In this document: positions 48,110 to 55,994 of the stretch, piece by piece
Layout: each line of letters opens with the position of its first letter
Numbering within the stretch: position 1 is the first letter of the stretch
Source: Photobacterium profundum SS9
Lineage (GTDB): Bacteria > Pseudomonadota > Gammaproteobacteria > Enterobacterales > Vibrionaceae
Length of the DNA: 64,000 nt
Direction: 5' to 3'
Assembly: GCF_000196255.1 (NCBI RefSeq)
Contig: NC_006370.1
Span: forward strand, 2,865,411 to 2,929,410
The notes under the pieces: generated by a model
What the model was told of the DNA's origin: nothing
What the model saw: the letters and a program-made list of their open reading frames with translations, nothing else
The model's database searches: none
Translations under genes and position numbers: made by a program

Positions 48110-49999
48110 CTACTTAAAGTTATTACTGGCGGTGTAACGGTACTTTAGAAAGTTCTGAGCGTTACTTAAGATCTGAAACGCATCTTTTAAATTACGTCGT
48201 TCAAAATCAGATAAGTTTTCTGGCTCAATATTATTATCAGGCTCATTTTCTTGTTCTACATCGACGGCTTGGTGACGAATACGTACCATCGAAATGAACT
48301 CCATTGCGTCACGTAAATCTCGCCCTCGCCCTTTAGGTAAAATACCTGCATCTATAATGTCATCTAACCGCTCAAAAGAGTTTTTAGAGCGCGATCCGAC
48401 AGCAAGGGCATGAACACGAATCAAATCGGCAAGAGGCGCAGTTCCCCGGCGCTTAAGGTTAATGGAATTATTGTGACGACCATCTTTTTCCATTACAAAA
48501 TCTTTGAAAAAGCCAAGTGGTGGGGTGCGATTTAATGAATTACGGGCTAAACATGCAAGGAAACGATTATTTTTACGCGCTCGACGAACAATAAATCCAT
48601 TAAGTTGGTCGGCCCATTTAAGGTTGCCATACACACCGTCAAGGTCAAAAAATATCGAGGTATTCAATAAGGCTTTCGGATTAGGATCTTCGATCCAATC
48701 AGCAAAGCAGACTTCCCATGCACTACGCGTCATACGCCACATGGGGTTGGTTGCCATAATATCGCCAGTGCAATAATCATAGCCACATTTATCTAGCCCA
48801 TCACACACTAATTTCGCCAGTGCTTCAAAATAACGACCATGCTTATTTTCATCATAGCTATCGTCTAAAATAATCGCATTATCTTGGTCGGTAACGATCA
48901 ACTGCTCATCTCGCCCCATTGAACCTAATGCTATAAAACAAAAAGGAATAGGCGCAGGGCCAAGTTCTTCTTCAGCTAATTCAATAATACGTTGTGTGAA
49001 ACTACGCCCGATTACAGACATCGCAGTCCCCACCATGTGCGAGTTTGCATCTTCATTAACCAAGCGCACAAAACTATCTTTCACTTCGCTAGATACAACG
49101 GCAAGATCGTCAATGCTCTGTTGCTGGAAAAGATTACTCACCAATAATAAAGAGCTTTGTGATTCATAACGAACAATGTCTGTCGTTTCAATAATGCCTA
49201 TCGGTTTTTTATCTTTAAATATAGGAAGGTGATGTACGTTAAAACGAAGCATGGTCAACATCGCTTCATACACGTAAGCATTATGATCTAAGGAAATGAC
49301 TTCATTGGTCATAACACTTTCTACTGTATCATTAGGGTCGATACCTGAAGCCAGTACTCGCGTGCATAAATCTCGGTCAGTAATGATACCGATAACCGAA
49401 CTCGTATCATTTTCGTTATCATCTAAAATATCGGGATCGATGATCAACAAAGACGAAACACTTTCATCAGCCATCTTAATTGCAGCTTGCTGAATCGACT
49501 CATTTTTATAAACAAAAGGCGCATCGCGAGTCAGTAAGCTTCTCACTTTTGAGGTAGTGAAATCGTTTTGATCATCTTGATTTGAAATAGCTTGCCTTAA
49601 ACGAACGTTATCTTCTACTTCAACAAAATCCGCGAACGTATCATAATTATTATACAGCTCTTGAAAAATCGCTTCAGGAAGACAATAAACCAAGGTGTCG
49701 TCAATGGCTGTAACAGGAAAGCGAACACGATTATTGGTTAATAGCCCCATCTGTCCAAAGAGGCCACCTTGAGTAAGGCGGTTATATAATTTACCGTTTC
49801 GACGATAAACCTCTACAACCCCACTTCGTACCATGTAAAGATCTTGAATATGATCGCCCAAATGAATAACGGGCATATTTTGTCGAAAATAGGAAATCTC
49901 AACATGCTGGGTTACATAAGTTAAAACATCATCAGGAAGCTCGCTAAAAGGCGGATATTGGGAAAGGAAGTTCTTTATTTCGAGTAGTTCGGCTTCCAT
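48110..49999 (-). CDS. cyclic-nucleotide-binding/CBS/DUF294 nucleotidyltransferase-like protein
   Basis: 629 residues in four parts. These are an N-terminal cNMP-binding domain (about 15-130), a pair of CBS domains (about 165-285), a DUF294 putative nucleotidyltransferase domain (GSMGRDEQLIVTDQDNAIIL near residue 365) and a DUF294 C-terminal domain (about 490-620). The GS...D-x-D pattern of nucleotidyltransferases is intact. It is related by architecture to GlnD-like signal proteins. Its function is unknown, but it likely senses nucleotides and is paired with the exonuclease. Confidence 0.9.
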   Translation of the reverse strand: MEAELLEIKNFLSQYPPFSELPDDVLTYVTQHVEISYFRQNMPVIHLGDHIQDLYMVRSGVVEVYRRNGKLYNRLTQGGLFGQMGLLTNNRVRFPVTAIDDTLVYCLPEAIFQELYNNYDTFADFVEVEDNVRLRQAISNQDDQNDFTTSKVRSLLTRDAPFVYKNESIQQAAIKMADESVSSLLIIDPDILDDNENDTSSVIGIITDRDLCTRVLASGIDPNDTVESVMTNEVISLDHNAYVYEAMLTMLRFNVHHLPIFKDKKPIGIIETTDIVRYESQSSLLLVSNLFQQQSIDDLAVVSSEVKDSFVRLVNEDANSHMVGTAMSVIGRSFTQRIIELAEEELGPAPIPFCFIALGSMGRDEQLIVTDQDNAIILDDSYDENKHGRYFEALAKLVCDGLDKCGYDYCTGDIMATNPMWRMTRSAWEVCFADWIEDPNPKALLNTSIFFDLDGVYGNLKWADQLNGFIVRRARKNNRFLACLARNSLNRTPPLGFFKDFVMEKDGRHNNSINLKRRGTAPLADLIRVHALAVGSRSKNSFERLDDIIDAGILPKGRGRDLRDAMEFISMVRIRHQAVDVEQENEPDNNIEPENLSDFERRNLKDAFQILSNAQNFLKYRYTASNNFK

Positions 50000-50152
50000 T
50001 ATGTCTTCCTTCTATACAATTTATATAAAGTTACCTGTCATATATTACACGATTTGATGCGGCTTAATAGAAACTAAATGGCACAATAAATAGCAGTAGT
50101 ATTGCTGATGGCTGACCCAAAAAGTAAATATACGGTTATCTGTCTACTCTAT

Positions 50153-50177
50153 AAAAAAAACGACCAAAAGTGGTCGC
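50153..50177 (-). terminator. terminator of the iron alcohol dehydrogenase gene
   Basis: Read on the minus strand: stem CGACCA / TGGTCG (50161-50166 with 50171-50176), four-base loop, followed by eight T. Confidence 0.88.
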
Positions 50178-50254
50178 TTTTTATTATTCGCACTAATGTC
50201 TTAAACGGAACTATCTAAACCTAACGGTCAACGCATAGCCCTCGTTGATAACAA

Positions 50255-51403
50255 TTACATTGCAGCAGCAAAAATCTCAGAAATTTCTTCATGAGTTGCT
50301 TGCTTTGGATTAGTAAAACCACATGCATCTTTCAATGCATTATCAGCAAGAATTGAGATATCTTCATTCTTTGCGCCAAGATCTTTAAGACCAGCTGGAA
50401 TACCTACATCTTTCGATAGAACTTGAATGGCTTCTAATGCAGCATCTGCACCTTGTTCAGCAGTCATAGATTCAACATTCACACCCATGGCTTTTGCTAC
50501 ATCACGTAAACGCTCAGGACATACTTTAGCGTTATAGCGCTGAACGTGAGGTAAAAGAACCGCATTACACACACCATGTGGCAGGTCGTAAAAACCACCT
50601 AACTGGTGCGCCATTGCGTGTACGTAACCTAAAGAGGCATTGTTAAATGCCATGCCAGCCATGAATTGTGCGTAGGCCATTTGCTCACGCGCTTCAAGGT
50701 TTTGACCATCATTTACAGCGGTACGTAAGTGTGCCTGAATAAGCTCCATAGCTTTAATTGCTACAGCATCTGTAATCGGTGTTGCTGCAGTTGAAACGTA
50801 TGCTTCAATAGCGTGTGTTAGCGCATCCATACCGGTTGCTGCGGTTAATGATGCAGGCTTTGCTAACATCAATTCAGGATCATTTACTGACATTAATGGC
50901 GTTGTATTTTTATCAACAATGGCCATCTTAATGTGACGAGCTTCATCCGTAATAATACAGAAGCGTGTCATCTCTGATGCTGTACCAGCTGTCGTATTAA
51001 TCGCAACAAGTGGTAACTGAGGTTTAGCACTCACATCAACCCCTTCATAATCAGAGATTGAACCGCCATTTGAAGCAACAAGCGCAACACCTTTCGCACA
51101 ATCGTGCGGCGAGCCACCACCTAATGAAATAACAAAGTCACACTCATTGGCTTTTAATAGCGCTAAGCCCGCTTCAACATTGCCCATTGTTGGGTTAGGT
51201 TGTGTGCCATCAAAAACAACCGCTTCTACGTTACGTTCAGCCAGCAGATCAACCACTTGCTTAACCACGCCAATTTGGTTCAATACTTTATCTGTCACGA
51301 TTAATGCTTTTTTGAAGCCATGTGCTTTAACCGCATCTGCCGCCTCAGTTAAACAACCAGCGCCCATTAAGTTTACCGAAGGGATAAAAAATGCACTGCT
51401 CAT
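50255..51403 (-). CDS. iron-containing alcohol dehydrogenase (YiaY/AdhB-like)
   Basis: 382 residues of the group III Fe-dependent alcohol dehydrogenase family. The NAD-binding [11 protein letters not shown] lies near residue 97. The metal-site histidines fall in the family signatures [13 protein letters not shown] near 195 and [23 protein letters not shown] near 265. The length matches E. coli YiaY and Zymomonas AdhB. It oxidises or reduces short alcohols or threonine; substrate not decided. Single gene with its own terminator. Confidence 0.92.
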   Translation of the reverse strand: MSSAFFIPSVNLMGAGCLTEAADAVKAHGFKKALIVTDKVLNQIGVVKQVVDLLAERNVEAVVFDGTQPNPTMGNVEAGLALLKANECDFVISLGGGSPHDCAKGVALVASNGGSISDYEGVDVSAKPQLPLVAINTTAGTASEMTRFCIITDEARHIKMAIVDKNTTPLMSVNDPELMLAKPASLTAATGMDALTHAIEAYVSTAATPITDAVAIKAMELIQAHLRTAVNDGQNLEAREQMAYAQFMAGMAFNNASLGYVHAMAHQLGGFYDLPHGVCNAVLLPHVQRYNAKVCPERLRDVAKAMGVNVESMTAEQGADAALEAIQVLSKDVGIPAGLKDLGAKNEDISILADNALKDACGFTNPKQATHEEISEIFAAAM

Positions 51404-51750
51404 AATAATTCTCCATAATATTTAAAAACTAATTACGGTAATGATCTCTAACGTTATTTCGCTAAAGCACCACTAAATGTAATCAGTCTCGGTACGTTCA
51501 TTTTATTGCGGTGTACATCTCTCGCTGTCTGTACTCTTTGTAACACCTTGCTGCCGTGTCGCAATTTGATCTTAAACAAATTCTTGTCGGGCATAATCAA
51601 GACAAAACAAAAATCATGACGGCGATCACCTTTGTCTTTTTAAATCATAAGGTTAACGTTCACAGCAGGAAACATAGCCTTTCCAGTGGTGAACAAAAGC
51701 CTGTTATTACGTATATTTCAATCAGCCTTAAATGCATTTATTGCGAGCAA
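51404..51750. other. intergenic region upstream of the alcohol dehydrogenase gene
   Basis: About 350 bases holding the minus-strand promoter of the dehydrogenase. An open frame on the plus strand (51556-51780) runs through the kinase terminator and is probably not a gene. A small dyad TTGC-N9-GCAA near 51549 is of unknown meaning. Confidence 0.5.
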
Positions 51751-51778
51751 AAAAAAGCACTAATCTTTATTAGTGCTT
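51751..51778 (-). terminator. terminator of the PP2C/kinase gene
   Basis: Read on the minus strand: stem AAGCACTAAT / ATTAGTGCTT (51755-51764 with 51769-51778), then a T run. It ends the transporter-kinase transcript. Confidence 0.88.
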
Positions 51779-51803
51779 AGGTTAAACATCTTATTTGAAG
51801 TCT

Positions 51804-53699
51804 TTAGGATATCGTCATTAAGAAATACCCTTCAGCTAGAACAATAACCAATAGTACTAAAGAGACTACTTTCCAAAATGATATGGGGTAACGTTTTATT
51901 AACGGTGATTTATCATATTCAGCGACAATTTGAGGATTGGGTGATGTAAAGTCTTGCTGCAATTCTGACATTGCTTGATACCGTAATTTTGGCGATGGTT
52001 GGCAGGCTTTTTTTAACGTAATATCAAGCCAAAATGGAATATCCTCACGATACTGACACGCTGAGATATAATGCCAATCTTGATGAGGTATAGACTGTAC
52101 AACCCGAGAGGGTCGTGTGACATACGGTAATTTTCCCGTTAGCATTTCAAATAAAATCACTCCAATAGAAAAAATATCTGACTGATGCTGCGCCCTTTCT
52201 CCTGCCAAGTATTCTGGGGCAATATAATCAACCGAGCCCATGGGTACATCTTCAGATACTGGTGACGCAATTTCGTCTAAACCGTCAACCTGTACCGTAC
52301 CAAAATCAATGATCACGATACGCCCATCTTTTGCCAGCATGATATTTTCAGGTTTAAGATCACGATGTACCATCTCCATTCGTTGAAACACACGAATAGC
52401 CTTTATCATTCCTTTGGCAATAATACGGACACTTTCAAAACTGGGTTTAGGATTATCATACATCCATTGACGTAAACTTTGCCCTTCAACATATTCACAC
52501 AAATGGTACAAAAATGGAGAGCTGGTATTGTGATCATAAATCTTCATAATACTAGCGTTATTAAGCTGGCATCCCACCCAGTGCTCTCTGGTGAACCCTT
52601 CAAGATAAAGTAGATCTTCAGCAAAATTAGGAGAAGGGGCTTTTAATATATAATGAGCAGCCTCTGCGTTATCCTCAATCTTCTTGACTAAATACACATG
52701 GCTACGCGTACCACTGTGTATCACATCAACCACCTTGAGGTTATCAATGGTATTACCAACTTTGAGTATCGGCGGAATTACTTTTTCAGTGAGTTGGTTA
52801 TAGGCCTCTTCGATATTCAAGCTAGGTACGTCAAGCACCTCTAACAATAAACAACTTAGATTATCATCACTTCCATTGGCTTGCGCTTGCGCTATGATCG
52901 CTTTAGCTTGTTGCTCTCTGTCTCTGTTCTCTTTTTTCCCTTCATAGATTAATGCTGTTATTTCATTATTCGAGAGCCATTCATGTACACCATCAGTAGA
53001 GAGAAAAAAAATATCACCTTTTTCAATAGATTTTTGTTGGTAGTCCACTTCTAGGTGACTATCCATGCCTAATGCACGTGTAAGAAAGCTATTTCTTCCT
53101 TTCTGCTTACGGCAATGATCACGCGTTAAAAGGATTAATTTACCCTGCCGATAGCGATAAATTCGGCTATCGCCCACATGAATAAGGTGCGCGGTATTCG
53201 ATTTTAAAACAACACCACTAAACGTTGTAACCAACCCATTGTGTCGTAAATCGCTGTACTGACCATGTTGATACAGCCACTGATTCAATGACGTTAATAC
53301 GGTCGAAGCTGATTTCTTCACATTCCAACTATCGGGCGTACTGTAATATTCATCAATAAATTGAGTAACGCTGGTTTGGCTGGCTTGTTGTGCATTTTCA
53401 CTGCAGCTAACGCCATCAGCAATGCATGCCACAATGCCTTTATATTTCACGACATTATTGTTGCTTGGCAGCTTAACTGAAAATGCATCTTGATTAACGG
53501 GTCGTACACCCGCAATGGAATAGCCGCCCATCGCAACATGTAATCTATTCTCAACTTTTTTATTTGATGAAAACAATGATGACTTTTGTTGTTTCGACGG
53601 TGTATTTAATGCGACTTCAATTTTATTCAAATCACTGCTGCTAACACACTCTTTGGCTGAATACGTATTTGATGAAGTTTGAGTCATGTACGCCCCCAT
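51804..53699 (-). CDS. bifunctional PP2C phosphatase / Ser-Thr protein kinase, membrane-anchored
   Basis: 631 residues (MTQTSS at codon 5 is an alternative start). A PP2C-type phosphatase domain (about 50-270) carries NQDAFSV, CIADGVS, HVGDSRIYR, LSTDGVHEWL and GSDDNLSCLLLE. A Hanks-type kinase (about 315-590) has HRDLKPENIMLA near residue 443, DFGTVQVDG near 463 and an APEYLAG segment. The glycine-rich loop is degenerate (HSGTRSHVYLVK), but the ATP-binding Lys (ILKAP) is present. A C-terminal membrane helix (about 605-625) anchors it with the domains inside. It follows the nitrate transporter gene by 123 bases. I infer that it controls nitrate uptake or assimilation by reversible phosphorylation; similar genes accompany nitrite reductase genes in Pseudomonas. 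Confidence 0.9.
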   Translation of the reverse strand: MGAYMTQTSSNTYSAKECVSSSDLNKIEVALNTPSKQQKSSLFSSNKKVENRLHVAMGGYSIAGVRPVNQDAFSVKLPSNNNVVKYKGIVACIADGVSCSENAQQASQTSVTQFIDEYYSTPDSWNVKKSASTVLTSLNQWLYQHGQYSDLRHNGLVTTFSGVVLKSNTAHLIHVGDSRIYRYRQGKLILLTRDHCRKQKGRNSFLTRALGMDSHLEVDYQQKSIEKGDIFFLSTDGVHEWLSNNEITALIYEGKKENRDREQQAKAIIAQAQANGSDDNLSCLLLEVLDVPSLNIEEAYNQLTEKVIPPILKVGNTIDNLKVVDVIHSGTRSHVYLVKKIEDNAEAAHYILKAPSPNFAEDLLYLEGFTREHWVGCQLNNASIMKIYDHNTSSPFLYHLCEYVEGQSLRQWMYDNPKPSFESVRIIAKGMIKAIRVFQRMEMVHRDLKPENIMLAKDGRIVIIDFGTVQVDGLDEIASPVSEDVPMGSVDYIAPEYLAGERAQHQSDIFSIGVILFEMLTGKLPYVTRPSRVVQSIPHQDWHYISACQYREDIPFWLDITLKKACQPSPKLRYQAMSELQQDFTSPNPQIVAEYDKSPLIKRYPISFWKVVSLVLLVIVLAEGYFLMTIS

Positions 53700-53822
53700 T
53701 TCTAACCGTTATCTTCATAAGCGATTAGTTTAATTAAGCAGTCAATGCCACAAAATGGCTGAAGTGGTTAAAGATGCAGCCATCTCGATAAGTATCTGCA
53801 TAGTGACTTATCAAGCGTGGTA

Positions 53823-55298
53823 TTAATTATTGGCAACATCAATTAACGTTACGCTTCCATCGTCATTAACTTCTGCAATCTGACCTGATGGCTCTTCCAT
53901 AAACAACAAGGTAATAAAGCCCAATACCGCTGTACCTGCAATCACTAAGAAGAATGTGCTGTAATCAACTAACGATAATACTGTGAGATAACACACTGCA
54001 CCAACATTGCCATAAGCCCCTGTCATGCCAGCAATCTGCCCTGTCATACGACGTTTTATTAACGGCACTGTCGCAAACACAGCCCCTTCTCCTGATTGAA
54101 CAAAAAAAGAACATGCCATTGCTGCCACTACAGCCAACCATAACGGCCATTCACTGCTTACTTGCCCCATAAAAAAATACCCTACGGCTAAACCCGCCGT
54201 CAGTATTAATAATGTTGGCTTACGGCCAAATTTATCTGATAGCCATCCACCACCAGGACGTGACATAAGGTTCATAAACGCATACGCAGAAGCAACCATT
54301 CCTGCCATTACAGGTGTCAGTTCAAACATCTCAGAGAAGAAAAGAGGCAACATTGAAATAACCGCAAGCTCTGAACCAAAAGTAGCAAAGTAAAGAATAT
54401 TCAACACCGCGACTTGTTTAAACTTGTATTGATGTATCTTTGGCACTGGCTCTGAAAATACCTTTTTATTCACCTTCCAGACTTGCCATACTTCATATAA
54501 ATACAGTGCTGCTAGCCCCGCATAAATGCTATTGACTACCATGTCAGACAACATCGAAATACCCGCAGGTGACAGCTTCCAAGCCAATAAGGCCAATGCA
54601 CCGTACATCGGTAATTTCATGACTAATAATAAGAAAAAATCCCCCGTCGATGTGACTTCCATGGCACCTAGATTTTTAGGACGAAAATACGTTGAGCCTT
54701 TAGGGGTATCGGTAACATTGGCATAAAAGACAAAAGAGAACAGTAAGCTCATTACACCGGTAATTGCCATTGCATAGCGCCAACCATCTTCACCGCCAAG
54801 CATCACTGCAACTGTGGGTAGCGTAAATGCCGCGGCTGCCGAACCAAAATTACCCCAACCGCCATAAATCCCTTCTGCAGTCCCTAATTCATTATGTGGA
54901 AACCATTCAGAAACCAAACGAATACCCACCACAAAACCAGCGCCAATAAAGCCAAGTGCAAAACGTGAAATGGCCGCTTGAATAAATGTTTCAGACAATG
55001 CGAACGCAAAACAAGGGATAGAACAAATGGCGAGCAATGCCGAATAAACAATACGAGGGCCATATTTGTCGGTCAGCATCCCAATAACAACACGTGCAGG
55101 AATAGTAAATGCCACATTTAAAATAAGCAGTGTTTTGATTTCTGCGGTTGTTAAACCGAGCGACTCTTTAACGGATTGTAAAAATGGTGCCAAGTTAAAC
55201 CACACCATAAATGTAATGAAAAAAGCAAACCAACTAAGATGAAGTATTTTCATCTTGCCAGTAAATGAAAATATACTGAATTTATCCTTATTGCCCAT
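53823..55298 (-). CDS. nitrate/nitrite transporter, MFS NNP family (NasA/NarK-like)
   Basis: 491 residues and 12 membrane helices. The two nitrate signature glycine motifs are visible: GGWGNFGSAAAAFTLP in helix 5 and GAYGNVGAVCYLTV in helix 11. The MFS loop GMLTDKYGPRIVY lies near residue 75. A large insert of about 90 residues sits in the middle with two additional hydrophobic stretches. It takes up nitrate for assimilation. A sigma-54 promoter lies 45 bases upstream of its start, so it leads its own transcript with the kinase gene. Confidence 0.92.
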   Translation of the reverse strand: MGNKDKFSIFSFTGKMKILHLSWFAFFITFMVWFNLAPFLQSVKESLGLTTAEIKTLLILNVAFTIPARVVIGMLTDKYGPRIVYSALLAICSIPCFAFALSETFIQAAISRFALGFIGAGFVVGIRLVSEWFPHNELGTAEGIYGGWGNFGSAAAAFTLPTVAVMLGGEDGWRYAMAITGVMSLLFSFVFYANVTDTPKGSTYFRPKNLGAMEVTSTGDFFLLLVMKLPMYGALALLAWKLSPAGISMLSDMVVNSIYAGLAALYLYEVWQVWKVNKKVFSEPVPKIHQYKFKQVAVLNILYFATFGSELAVISMLPLFFSEMFELTPVMAGMVASAYAFMNLMSRPGGGWLSDKFGRKPTLLILTAGLAVGYFFMGQVSSEWPLWLAVVAAMACSFFVQSGEGAVFATVPLIKRRMTGQIAGMTGAYGNVGAVCYLTVLSLVDYSTFFLVIAGTAVLGFITLLFMEEPSGQIAEVNDDGSVTLIDVANN

Positions 55299-55342
55299 GA
55301 AAAGATCCCTCTATTTATCAATAACATCTCTTCTTATAACAA

Positions 55343-55358
55343 AGCACATTACGTGCCA
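55343..55358 (-). promoter_or_regulatory. sigma-54 promoter of the nitrate transporter/kinase operon
   Basis: On the minus strand TGGCACGTAATGTGCT: GG and GC are separated by exactly ten bases, and the -24 TGGCACG is perfect. The -12 element reads GTGC rather than TTGC. It is 45 bases before the transporter start. A weak NtrC-like dyad TGCAC-N7-ACACA is seen at 55460-55476, about 100 bases upstream. Confidence 0.8.
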
Positions 55359-55527
55359 CATAAACAAACAGAAACATTCATTTAAAAACAATAAGTTAGT
55401 TCGTAACTTTACAACTACCGTTAACTAATGCCCTTTATTTGGGCAACCAACTAAAAACATGCACTAATAGTACACACATGAGCTTTAATCAAGGTAAATA
55501 CTGAAATTAAGGACAAAATATAAACAA

Positions 55528-55552
55528 GAAAATAGAGGCCGTAAGCCTCTAT
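55528..55552 (-). terminator. terminator of the cobA-nirB-nirD operon
   Basis: On the minus strand a stem ATAGAGGC / GCCTCTAT (55532-55539 with 55545-55552), loop of five, then TTTTC. It follows nirD by about 30 bases. Confidence 0.75.
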
Positions 55553-55584
55553 AATTTAAATTATAACCATTTGATTTATTTGAA

Positions 55585-55917
55585 TTATAGCACTACCCGC
55601 AACTGAACCTCGCCGTCACTTACGCGTATAGGGTACGTTTTTAATGTATGTTCAGGCGCTTCTAAGCACTTTCCAGTCTTAAGGTTAAAATGTTGTTTAT
55701 AAAGTGGTGATGCTACGACAACTTCATCGCCAATAGAGCCGACAATACCACGCGATAAAACATTCGCATCGCCGATTGGATCAAAATTCGATAATGCATA
55801 TAGGCTCTGATTACCACCACAATAAAAAATAGCCACTTGTTCATCATCAAATAATGCGCACAATCCGGTATCGGGAATTAAATCATCTTGGTGACAAATT
55901 GTTTTCCAATCACTCAT
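55585..55917 (-). CDS. nirD: assimilatory nitrite reductase small subunit NirD
   Basis: 110 residues with a Rieske-like fold: WKTICHQDDLIPDTGLCALFD, then YCGGNQSLYALSNFDPIG. The cluster-binding His/Cys pairs of true Rieske proteins are missing, as is usual for NirD. It is a subunit of the NADH-dependent nitrite reductase with NirB. It follows nirB with a gap of 77 bases that holds a partial copy of the dispersed element. Confidence 0.93.
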   Translation of the reverse strand: MSDWKTICHQDDLIPDTGLCALFDDEQVAIFYCGGNQSLYALSNFDPIGDANVLSRGIVGSIGDEVVVASPLYKQHFNLKTGKCLEAPEHTLKTYPIRVSDGEVQLRVVL

Positions 55918-55951
55918 CTTATATTTTCCTTTTCAGCTATTAATGAAGATA

Positions 55952-55990
55952 TATACCCAAGTCACCTCAAGGTGCAGGATTCAGAATGAA
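55952..55990. repeat. dispersed palindromic element, partial copy inside the nirB-nirD gap
   Basis: TATACCCAAGTCACCTCAAG followed by GTGCAGGATTCAGAATGA. The left arm matches the full copies but the centre is inverted, and the right arm is missing. It sits between two genes of one operon, so it is transcribed. Confidence 0.65.
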
Positions 55991-55994
55991 TGAC

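Noticed and set aside
51556..51780. Plus-strand open frame of 74 codons between the alcohol dehydrogenase and kinase genes
   Set aside because: It runs through the terminator hairpin of the kinase gene, has no clear ribosome-binding site and no recognisable composition.
53700..53822. Sigma-54 promoter directly before the kinase gene
   Set aside because: The nearest GC and CC pair on the plus strand is eight bases apart, not ten, so no valid -24/-12 element is present.
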